Positions 1-9,450 of a stretch of 64,000 nt of DNA are shown one piece after another. Numbering within the stretch: position 1 is the stretch's first letter; the number at the start of each line of letters is the position of its first letter. The translations under genes were made by a program, and so were the position numbers. Under the pieces are notes generated by a model. That model was not told the DNA's origin. It saw nothing but the letters and a program-made list of their open reading frames with translations, and made no database searches. Source of the stretch: Hydractinia symbiolongicarpus (Eukaryota; Cnidaria; Hydrozoa; Anthoathecata; Hydractiniidae); NCBI RefSeq assembly GCF_029227915.1, contig NC_079878.1, forward strand, positions 13,950,001 through 14,014,000, read 5' to 3'.

Positions 1-205
1 ATAGAAAAGCTTCGTTAGATCACATTTTAAAAATTTAAGAACAAAAAGCGGCAATAGATATGCTTTTTTAGATCGCATTTTAAAAGTTTAAAAACGACGA
101 ACGGCGATAGAAAGGCTTCGTTAGATTGCATTTTAAAAGCTCAAGAACGAAAAGCTGGGATAGAAATGCTTTTTTAGATCGCAATTTAGAAATTTAAGAA
201 CGAAG
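1..205. repeat. 53-bp tandem array, left duplicate
   Basis: Units start at 1, 54, 107 and 160, each opening with ATAGA; the first three are exactly 53 bp. Two variants alternate, one with GCTTCGTTAGAT and one with GCTTTTTTAGATCG, so the higher-order period is 106 bp. The array probably continues to the left of the window, because the right duplicate has further units before the equivalent position. Confidence 0.85.
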
Positions 206-868
206 TTTTTATTAAATATTTATCTTAAAAAACTTTTTTTTAGCGCAATGAAAAAAATAAATATTTCTGAGAATATATAAATAAAACTTTTTAGCGCGAC
301 AAGGAAAAACACTTGCAAAAAAACTTTTTTATTTTTTATGATTATAAATATCTAAACTTTTGAGCACAGTAAAAAGAGTGTTAATATTATTCTCGAATAT
401 TATAGTTGATATTTTGTGATTGTTAACACATTTAAACAATAACATGTTTTAAATTCGAACAAAAGTTTTTCGTATATATTATTGTTAACACACGCACCTA
501 TAGATAATAATAGAAACATGCAAAATATGTGTGATAACAATAGACACATAAAGTTTTTTTATTTAAACATGACATCGTTACACGTCATCATGAAATGCGT
601 GTGTACATGTAACATTACTACATTCAGGCGGTACTGTATGAAGGTCATAATGGCTACTCTAAAAATACCGACCTGTAATACCAGGAGAATTGTGCCATTA
701 ATAAGGTTTTTTTGATGACAGAAGTTTGCCACTATGACTCTCCAACATTGTGTAAATGGGGGAAGGAAGGGGATAAAAAACAGTAATTCTATATTTAATC
801 CCTTTTAGGTTTTCTCTCCTGACTGTGCAACACAGCCATATTATAGATTCATAACAGAGTAAACTCAC

Positions 869-990
869 TTTTGTTTAACTTCCTTTCTGAGTTCTGCTAT
901 CTTTCTCCTGGCATCAACTAATCCATCTTTTAAACTTTCTTTTAAATTCTCAACCTCGTCGTCTTCAAGATGGAACGCACCAGGAACCAT
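869..990 (-). pseudogene. Duplicate of MIPOL1-like coding exon 1
   Basis: This is an identical copy of the exon at 48740-48861. It has the start ATG (reverse strand, 988-990), 40 codons beginning MVPGAFHLEDDEVENL, and a GT donor next to 869. Any exon 2 would have to lie left of the window. Inside the window it is therefore an orphan first exon with its promoter side. It could start a second complete or chimaeric gene off the left edge, or be a dead fragment. Confidence 0.7.
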
Positions 991-1257
991 TTTGAAATTT
1001 CACCGATTACCCTGGTTGGTCGGGGAACAACGAGAAATAGCGTACGCCCCCCCCCCCCTCCCCTGTTGAAATAGCCCCATCCCTTTAAAAGTTCTTTTTG
1101 CATCTGGTAAATTGGTAAAACCTTAGAAAGTCATCTGATGAATTGGTAAAACCTTTAGTTCAAGGACCTTGTGTACTTTATCGGGTTCCCAAAGTTTTAG
1201 AAGGGCCACTGATTATAAAAAAGTGGGAATTAATCAATGAAGTCACCACATAAGAAA

Positions 1258-1611
1258 TGTGGCGCCGTAGATTAGTGGCTATAGCTCTCGTATTCCGTGT
1301 GGGAAACCGGGGTTCGATTCCTCTTGACGGCGATTCAACATGGGCGAGTGAATGTTACCATAGCCCCGGGTTAACCCAAGCCATGTGAGGGAAATTGGGA
1401 AGATGGCTTCATGTGTGGGCCGTTGGATGTTGCCGAGAATTGTCTAGTAGAGCGCGGCCCCTAATTGGGCCTGCGTAGCCCAAAATGAGCATTAAATACT
1501 CTAGAACTCTCCATCTAAGCCATGGCCCCTCCTGGAAATAATAGACAGGGTATATACCTCGATATTAGTGAGGCTAGCCATGTAAAATATGCACATCTAT
1601 CTATCTCTCAT
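1258..1611 (+). mobile_element. tRNA-derived SINE, copy 1
   Basis: The 5' end folds like a tRNA, with CGCCGT pairing to ACGGCG. It carries a perfect B box (GGTTCGATTCC, 1311-1321) and an A-box-like stretch near 1270. The body is about 280 bp and ends in an (ATCT)n tail. A 9-bp target duplication CATAAGAAA flanks it at 1249-1257 and 1612-1620, which defines the insertion exactly. A second independent copy lies at 11755-12104. Confidence 0.88.
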
Positions 1612-1633
1612 CATAAGAAACAAATTTAATTAC

Positions 1634-1666
1634 CGCAAATGTTGAATAAGTCATTCAACATTTGCG
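1634..1666. repeat. Perfect 14-bp inverted repeat, 5-nt loop
   Basis: The arms CGCAAATGTTGAAT and ATTCAACATTTGCG are separated by AAGTC. A related ATTCAACATT copy follows near 1681. The structure is repeated in the other duplicate at 49506-49538. It may be a folding remnant of a small mobile element; function is unknown. Confidence 0.7.
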
Positions 1667-1868
1667 TTAAATTAGTGGGATATTCAACATTCGAGTCACC
1701 ATGAGATGTAGTTGGTGGTTGACACAGTAAACGATCTTGGTGGGTACAAAGTTGTCACCATTGTCACCAAACGTACGCGTTTCATCCTCATATCAAAAAA
1801 CGCTATAGGCCCTGGGAGCGAGGTTGCGATACCGCCCCAATCAATAATTAATTGTACAAAAATCAGTT

Positions 1869-1930
1869 GTGTTTATATGGAATTTTTTTGTTCTGGAACA
1901 ATTTCGTCCCGTTTTCTTCCATATAAACAC
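1869..1930. repeat. 14-bp inverted repeat, 34-bp spacer
   Basis: GTGTTTATATGGAA at 1869-1882 is the exact reverse complement of TTCCATATAAACAC at 1917-1930. The surrounding 1740-2090 contains a GAGCGAGGTTGCG-like motif that also appears in variant form near 53830. This suggests a miniature inverted-repeat element. Confidence 0.5.
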
Positions 1931-3618
1931 ACCGTCTCGGAAAACGAACAAGATAACTTTGCATATTTCAATTTATGAAAAGAACACCCCGGGACAGTTT
2001 TTCCATAAAAAGTAGGACAAAAGTCGTTCCCGGCAAGCGTCCCGTCTCGGCAATCATGTTGTCCTGCCTCTTATATAAACAACCCCTTAGTTTTATGTTG
2101 TAAGGGAGAGGATCAAAGAAACAACACATTTCTTTACTGCGCATGCATTTCGGCAGTTAGAAATTATAAACAACTTACCACGTTAATTAAAGAAATTCGT
2201 TAAAAAAGAAATATTTGCCTAAAATTGGTGAAACACTTATTTAAAATAAAAGAATGTAAAAAAATATTAATTTCCGATCTTTTGTTCCACTAATAGCCGT
2301 TTACCCTGTGTCCTGCTTTTCTAAATACCAGAATGCGCACGCTACAAAAATTGGCATACTTTTGTTAACATTTGTAACAAACCTTCGTTTTTGAAAATAG
2401 CCTGCAGGTATCGTGATGGCTGTTCCATTGCCTTCTCTCCTATCGACCGAAATTTTTAAGGTACACTACTTTCTTTAGAGGATTTTTGATGTCAATTTTT
2501 ATCACGTTTGTAATATCTATTTCACAGAGACTTTCTTTAACATGGATACAGTTAAAAACTCATCAACAACCAAATATTCATGCAGCTGTGTTTATTTATA
2601 TTGGACATCCCTTTTACATCCCTTTTATGGGAAAATACTGTATATAATGAAATGTTTCTAATCCAGTTTTCTGATGTGAAAATACATTCAAGAAAAAAAA
2701 GACTACTGAAATAACTTTCTCCTGGAACACTTGATTATTTTAAAACTACATCGATACGGACGATCGATCGTATCTTCCACCATTTTTTAAGTAAACAAGT
2801 AATTTATCACAGCAAAGTTGAAAATGCAACAGCGAAGACTAAGCATACGTATGTTACTAATTATTCTTGCATAGAAAGGATTTTGTTAATTAAAATCATA
2901 GTTAATAGACAATTGGGTTTAATTGTTAATTGGACCCTATTGTCCCGATGTTAAGGGGAAAAGATAATCAAAGAGTTGATGTACACTCTTTAGGCTGTGT
3001 ATGACGTTAATCAACAAAAAAATCATCGCATCCTATCCCAAAATCTAGTTTTGTTCCACAGAAACGAAAAAACGAACACTGCGTCGTAAACGCATGAGTG
3101 AATAAACAATTTAAAGTATTGGACATAAAAAACCAAAAGTTTATAACTAAAAACCTTAACTTTTATTTTATGTTAGTTTATGTTATAGGTATACAGTCAA
3201 CAAGCAACAAGTCGAGCTTTTGTGTAAAACACAGCAACTTAGGCACAATTCGTCCTCAAAGCTTTTTTTCTCTTTTCTGACAATCTTACGGGGGGATTGT
3301 TAAAAAGAGAAAAATGACGTGGAGACGAGGTTGACTTTAAGCAGCAAAATTTGAGCCTCAGCCAAAATTTTGTGTTGCCTAAATTAAAAAAATGTACACT
3401 ATATCACGCATTTTCATCCCTATACATTGATGTCTACCTCTATCTTGCAATTTTAATTTAATTTGTTAAAAAACACTGCGTTATAAAGATGTAGGGTTTA
3501 TCCTGGAGGACGGATTTTAAACGCTGTTTCACCTGATGATACGGGGTTAAATTTGGAGGAGGAGAGGGGTGACGTTTCACGATAATTCAAATTGTGTCTT
3601 TTTCAAAGGGCATTAGGA

Positions 3619-3622
3619 GAGG
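3619..3622. repeat. Target-site duplication GAGG, left
   Basis: GAGG precedes the CACGC terminus and is repeated after the GCGTG terminus at 8978-8981. The duplicate locus holds a single GAGG at 51491-51494 with continuous flanks, so this is a true 4-bp target-site duplication. Confidence 0.93.
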
Positions 3623-3673
3623 CACGCTAGTTCTAGCGGTACGCAAATAGCGAATTTAATTATGCGCATGCGC
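3623..3673 (+). repeat. Transposon 5' terminus
   Basis: It begins CACGC. A 24-bp block rich in CGAATTTA and ATGCGCATGCGC occupies element positions 28-51. Twenty of its 24 bases match the inverted block at the 3' end, where it starts at position 17. Outside CACGC and this block the ends do not align well. Confidence 0.82.
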
Positions 3674-4077
3674 GAAAAATTGTTTTTTAAATATAGCGCC
3701 TCAGAGGCGAAAGCCCGATTCTTGGTCAGATTGCCTATCCCAAAATTGATGCTTTTTACGGCGATTTAACCAACAAACTAAGGAAATGTACTATTTTAAT
3801 TGAAGGAAGTGAGGCCAGGTTACGTAACTAAGCGAAAAAAACATCTTACTTGCTTTTGTTTTGAAGTTACGCGGTAAAAAAACAAAACGAAAGTAAACAC
3901 AAAAAATGACCTAGCTACATCATTAAATATCTCGACAACCAAAGTTTTTTTACCAAAGAGGTTTTTACAGCATTTAGTTCAGACCTTAAGCTCTTCAAAA
4001 AACTATGTTTGGAATGCATTTCACTTTTTTCCTAAAAATTTAAAGACTTGAAACAGACCCTACTTTTTGAAAAAAAT

Positions 4078-7000
4078 ATGGCCGCCACAAACCATGAAAA
4101 CATGTTGGCAAAACTTTGTAGAGTTTGTGGAGAATTTTTAACTAAAAGTAAAGGTATTGCAAAACAGAAAATGACATTGGAGAAGGAATTAGAACTACTT
4201 TTTGTTCATATCCAGGAGGATGTGGACAACATTCATCCCAAATATGTTTGCTTTCGGTGTTACAACACACTTAAAAATATTGAAAATAGGAATACAACAA
4301 CACAGTTGAAACCTAAAAATTGGTCTCCCCATACAGAAGTTTGCTCTGTATGTGAAAATGTTCAAGGTATGAAAAAAGGAGGCAGGCCATCAAAAAAGAA
4401 GAAAACAGGACGACCAAGTACTTTTAAGCCGATATGGTCAAGAAAAGCCTTAGAGGAAATTAGTGACAAAAATTTAAATGACATTATTCCACCCGTTGTC
4501 AGTCACCATGGCTTAGAAAAAAATCCACATTACAAGTTTTGTTTGTGCATGCTTTGTGGAAATCTTCTGAGACAACCTTTAATGGTTATCACATGTGAAC
4601 ATGCATTTTGTAAAGAATGCATCCTTATATATCTTGAAGGAAGTTTTCAAGATGAAAGTGAATGCCCTAAGTGCAAACGCGATGACATCATCACTCTTGT
4701 CAACCAATCAAATTTAAAACCAAGTTTGCACCGAAACCACATGGTAAATAGTTTACAAGTTGACTGTGATAACAAATGTGGAGAGAAATTTACATTGGAT
4801 AAATTACATGAGCTTAAATTACACAATATATCGTGCAACACATCCACAAGTTCAAATACAAGTGCAAATTATTCAATAAGAGATGTATTTTTATTGGACG
4901 AGTCATCTCCTGTTCCAAGAGAAATAGAGGATGCCACCTTGCATGTTTTAAAACATAAAATGAAACAATCAACTGATATAAATAACAGCATAGAATTTAA
5001 AAGTGGAGGACCTAGGGTATGTATCTCAGTTAATGGAAAATGCATATATTTACAAAAATAACTGATTTACATATCCAAATTTTTTTACATTATATATATA
5101 TACATATATATCCTTGATATTTTAAAAATTAAATAAAATTAAACTAATGATTTCAAACAAATTTATTTTAGCCCTACATGTTCACCTCAACACCGAAACC
5201 GGTTAAAAATAGTAATGAAGTTTGCAAGCGGACCATAGAAAAAAGGAACAAGTTTTTAAAAAACCAATTACTTTTTTCTTCTGGTGGAAATGAAAGTGGG
5301 TTCAGCGTACAAACTGGCAAATTAGTCAAGAGTCTGAAGGAAAATGAGAGAGTAGAAATACTCAAGAGAGCCAATATAACAACAAAGAGTATAACTCCAG
5401 AGGAATTTGTAGCAATGAAGGCAGACTTGAGTATTCCCTGGTCAAAATTAAAAACAATGTCAAGGTATGGCTGAAAATTGAGTACTAATACATAAATAAT
5501 TATATATATGAAAATTCACAAAAAAGACAGAATAGACATGTTACACCTTTTTAAATAAGACTTTTAAAATCATGAGACTCAAATGAAAAGTATGATTCTT
5601 ATGAAAAAGGTGTTATACATCTACCTGTTTATATATTTATCATAATAGCATTTATGCAAAATTAATACCTTAAGGAAAGAAAGTGTGTCAGCAGTGTTGG
5701 TGGATTAGTGCTCATCAAATTTATTTTATTTAGCATCTGTCAAATTAAATTCTTACCAAAAAAGAAAACTGCAAACTTTATTTTCCTAAGGTATATAGTA
5801 TGCACATTTAAAAAAATAATAATATTCTGCATATAGATGGTTATCAACCTTTAACATATCCATACCATCACAGAGAAAACAAAGAAAAGTGGCTACGGAA
5901 TGGACTGGTGATCAATTGCGTTCAGAACTAGCTCCATTCTCATTCGAAGTTAAAGGGCACAAAGGCAAATTTGAAATAAGAAGTGCAGCATGGGTTTATG
6001 TTGAAAGCCTGGAATCCCAAGTCAAAACAATGTTTCACTGTCTAAGACAGTAGGTTTTTGTGTTTACTTACTCTTAGGAAAAAGATACATATAGTTAAAA
6101 AAAACTTAAAAAATAAATAAAAATAAAAATTTAAGACAGATGCAATTCTACTTCTATTTAGGAATGGACTATTAACTGATTACCCCTTCATGAATAATGA
6201 AATACATGTAAAAATAGGAGGAGATCATGGCGGTGGTTCATTCAAGCTTTCATTTCAAATATGTAACACAAAGAATCCAAACAGCAAGGTAAAAGAAAGT
6301 CCTAGATAACTTTTACTACCTTTTAGAAAAAAAACATTATTTTCCTATGATTTTTATAGTCAAACACTGTGGTCTTCAGTATCTTTGAGGCCAAGGATAG
6401 AAGATCAAATTTGAAAATTGGGACAAGTCGATTTACAGAACAAATTGATAGACTACAGTCCAGCAAATTTGGGTTGGTATTTATCACATTTTTGTTAGAG
6501 TTAACACTTCTATGTTTAAAATTTATACCTATATTCTACATTTAGTGACCAGAGAGTAAGAGTATTTCTTTCGGGTGATTACGAATTTTTAAGCAGTGCA
6601 TATGGCATAACCGGAGCTAACGGTATGTAAAAATAGTACAAAATATAAAAAAAGTACAAAATATAAAATGTATTAGTCAAAATAAAAAATCACATTTTAT
6701 TTTATTTTCATTTAAAATATTCAGGGAGACACCCATGTTTGTATTGCATAGCAACAAAAGAAGAAATACAGAAACCTGTGGATATGCGTGGAAAATTTCC
6801 TGTAAGAACCCTGGAAACTTTGAAGGAGAATTTAGCAAAATTTAGAGACTCTGGTGGCAATTTGAAGAATGCAAAATTCAACTACAATGTAATTGATGAC
6901 CCACTTTTTAACATTCCAATTGACCAGGTAAGTAAAATTCATGCTATACTATACTGTATGTATATTTTTGATCACTGTTGCCTCCAAAACTATTGTTTTA

Positions 7001-8394
7001 AAATACATTTTAGTCATAGTTATATATATTAGTGATAATAAAGTAATATTTAATCAGTCAAGTTTTATTACTCAATTTTAGGCATCTTTACCTGGACTAC
7101 ACATTTCCTTGGGATGTTTTTTAAAATTTTTTACAATGTTTGAAGATAAATGCCACAGTGTGGACATCGCGTTAGCAACCAAGATGGCAAACGCTAATCA
7201 GAAAACCCAAGAAGAGGAATTTAACAAGTTTATTGCTTTAACATCAGAAATAGACTTGTTAGAAAAAAATATTGAAGACTGTGATGAAAAGATCCAATTG
7301 ATTAATGACACCATCATTGCAGCTGTAATGCGAGACCCAAACAATGAGGATAAAATTAAAAACATGTACCAACTAAGAATTGAACACTTTGAAGCAAAAA
7401 AGATTGAAAAGGTATAAATATTAAATTTGAAGACAAATTTTTTCAAAACAAATGCAAAAAAATATTCTCAATTTAATTCAATATTTTAGACCAACCGTAT
7501 TGAGGAGTTAAAAGAAGCAAACAATTTTAAAAAAACTGATGGTCCTTGTGTGCAAGCAGTTGATGCTATCCTCAACAAGCTCAACATTAAACGCCAAGCT
7601 TATTATTGTGGTAGCTTTATTGGAAATCATGTAAATAAAATGCTTGAGGTGAAAAAATAATGTTCTATATTATATATTTTTTAATAAGCAACTTACCATT
7701 AACGAACTAGGGCTTGAATAGTAATTAATAATATTTGCTTATTATTAAAAAAGTGCATTAACAGAAACTGTAATCAACAACATTTGATATTTAGCCTAAC
7801 AACTTTATCCAAATGTGCAATATACTTCCAATCACTGTCACTAAACTTGGATACAATGGATCAGACATACATGCAGATGCTATTTTACATGCTGAAAACT
7901 TTAAACAGCTGTTTTTACATTATTCGAAATGTCACAAAACATTAAATACACGTGAAGTTATGAACCAAGACAAAATTGAAAACTTTGGTAGGTATATTAT
8001 ATAAACACTAATAATTGGTCACATTTTTGCACAAATTACACACATATATAAAAGCCATAACATGTAAACATTTGTTTTAGAACTAAATGTAAAAGAACTG
8101 ATGGTGTTTCTTCGAGATATATTTCCCCTTCAATCGATCACTCCAAAGTTACATCTACTTGAGGATCATGCCGTAAACTTTGTTTCTGCTTGGGGTACAG
8201 GTTTAGGGTTCTATGGAGAACAAGGTGCAGAAAGCATCCATGCTGAATTCAATGGCATTGCACGGCTATACCATGCAGTAAAACCGGACACAAATCGTCT
8301 ACTTTTAATGACAAAGGAGCATTATTTGCGATGTAACCCCGTAGGACAAGGGATGGTTCCTGAAATAAAAAAGAGAAAACTCTCTACTAGCTAG
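4078..8394 (+). CDS. DDE transposase with RAG1-like zinc-finger N-terminus (11 exons)
   Basis: Exons: 4078-5016, 5172-5464, 5837-6049, 6162-6288, 6360-6472, 6546-6622, 6725-6927, 7082-7411, 7490-7648, 7795-7987, 8081-8394. They total 2,961 nt (986 residues) and every junction keeps frame. Residues 14-82 carry CxxC pairs (CRVC 14-17, CFRC 58-61, CSVC 79-82) spaced as in the N-terminal zinc region of RAG1, including DVDNIHP and SPHTEVC. A C3HC4 RING follows at about 147-189, then a C/H finger at 220-243. The catalytic half has GGDHGGGS (D503), SGDYEFL (D573), HPCLYC (C592, C595) and GEQGAESIH (E929 or E933). A Lys/Glu-rich, likely coiled-coil segment lies between D573 and the Glu. The start is the ATG at 4078 in good context. 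It would cut and paste the element in the nucleus. The family assignment is by recognition; splice sites are predicted. Confidence 0.87.
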
Positions 8395-8536
8395 CTCTAG
8401 CTGATGTTTATAGAGCATCCCTTCACAATGTGTATATCATGTATATATAATGTAAATATTTTTATTGGATGTTCATTGAATAGCTAGGCTGACTCACCGT
8501 GGTGTGGAAGGTGCCTTTTTCCTTCGACTTTGTGAT

Positions 8537-8542
8537 AATAAA
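8537..8542 (+). terminator. Poly(A) signal of the transposase gene
   Basis: A canonical AATAAA lies about 145 bp after the transposase stop codon, inside the element. It is consistent with a self-contained transcription unit. Confidence 0.5.
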
Positions 8543-8937
8543 AACACCACAAAAAAAAGTGAAATGGTTTTTAATTTACTAAACTTACCATCAGGATGGT
8601 GTTGATAAGCTAAATCTAAGAGTCTTTCCTACAGAAAACTTTAGTTAAAAAGATATTACAATTTTACTACACCCACTACCAATTTTAATGTTTTGGAAGG
8701 GGACGAAGTCCCACGTCAAATACTGGAGAAAACAATAAACTTTTTTATAACTTACTTATTCCTCCGGCTACATCGCTCCTTCCTCTTCAGAAAAATTCTC
8801 AATGTAGAAAACCGCGCGTACTATAAACTATTTAAAAACTTAAAATCAACGAAGCGTTGCAATCTATTGTCTTTCCCTTGCTCGGCGTAGCTATGGTTAC
8901 CATTTTTAAAAAGTTTAGTTTTCACGAGCGTGATTCA

Positions 8938-8977
8938 GCGCATGCACACAAATAAATTCGTCCCGTAAATATGCGTG
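8938..8977 (-). repeat. Transposon 3' terminus
   Basis: Read inward on the minus strand it begins CACGC and places the shared internal block at positions 17-40. The matching block in the 5' end starts at 28. The two ends therefore differ by 11 bp in the distance from terminus to motif, about one helical turn. Confidence 0.8.
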
Positions 8978-8981
8978 GAGG
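8978..8981. repeat. Target-site duplication GAGG, right
   Basis: This is the partner of 3619-3622. The sequence continues GTGTAG, exactly as at 51495 in the uninserted duplicate. Confidence 0.93.
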
Positions 8982-9450
8982 GTGTAGAAATTTTTCCGTG
9001 CAATTCACACCAAAAACGCGGGGTTAATCATGCGATAAAATCCACCACGTTTTGTAATTATGCAATAATTTTGTCTTAAAATATATGCTATACCTTTAAA
9101 CGACACTTGCACAGGAACAGTGGCTGGAGCAGCTTGAGCATCCAAGTGTAAGTTAAGTGGTCAGGTATCAAATAATAATTCCAATGTGATAATAATACAA
9201 CACCCATTTTATACTTGGTGGCCTATGAGTTACAAGTTTTTTTCTAACCACAAGTGCAACACAGTTTTAACTAGTACAACTAGTTTTAACTAGTTTGTTC
9301 CAAACAGAATGCATGATTTTGAGTAATGAGTCATGAGTAAAAACTAGTTAAATTAAAAAAACTCTGACCATGAAGAGAAGTGAAATTATTTGTTATGTAA
9401 GATTTTGAATATTTACAATTTCATATATTTTAGGACTGAATAAATTGGTA

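Larger units (their letters stand above)
991..3618. other. Noncoding upstream segment with SINE and hairpins
   Basis: No gene is recognisable here. The stretch holds a poly-C run near 1050, the SINE at 1258-1611, two perfect 14-bp inverted repeats (1634-1666 and 1869-1930), and AT-rich DNA. Short ORFs at 1712-1978 and 3098-3280 resemble no known family. Their conservation in the other duplicate is explained by recent duplication. Confidence 0.6.
3623..8977 (+). mobile_element. DNA transposon, Chapaev/CMC-type with RAG1-like N-terminus
   Basis: A 5,355-bp element begins CACGC, ends GCGTG, and is flanked by the 4-bp duplication GAGG. The empty site is at 51491-51494. It carries one intron-containing transposase gene in 11 exons that join in phase with no stop or frameshift. 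A terminus starting CAC, a 4-bp target duplication and a DDE domain with a CxxC after the second Asp are traits I know from Chapaev in the CMC supergroup. A transposon combining a RAG1-like N-terminus with transposase regions has been described in Aplysia (N-RAG-TP), and this element fits that type. Assignment to a named family needs a database search. Confidence 0.88.
1..9450 (+). repeat. Segmental duplication, left copy
   Basis: Bases 1-3622 match 47872-51494 in the same orientation. On reading I found only two differences: one extra C in the poly-C run near 1050, and G1535 versus A49407. Homology resumes after the transposon at 8982 and runs to 9450 (51495-51954). That tail is clearly more diverged, with four substitutions and three indels, including one of 12 bp. 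The copy carries the first coding exon of the MIPOL1-like gene and a SINE. An unmerged haplotype or assembly duplicate is possible, but the flanks beyond 9450 and 51954 do not match. Confidence 0.92.

Noticed and set aside
482-715. 77-codon ORF repeated identically at 48353-48586
   Set aside because: Its identity is explained by the recent segmental duplication. The composition is random-like with no domain or signal, and in the right copy it lies in an intron of the MIPOL1-like gene.
1262-1335. Functional tRNA gene
   Set aside because: The head pairs like a tRNA and has a B box, but it is fused to a SINE body with an ATCT tail and target duplication and recurs in diverged copies.
4048-4077. 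Earlier start codon for the transposase
   Set aside because: The frame opens with TTG there. The first ATG (4078) has good context and precedes the zinc region by 13 residues.
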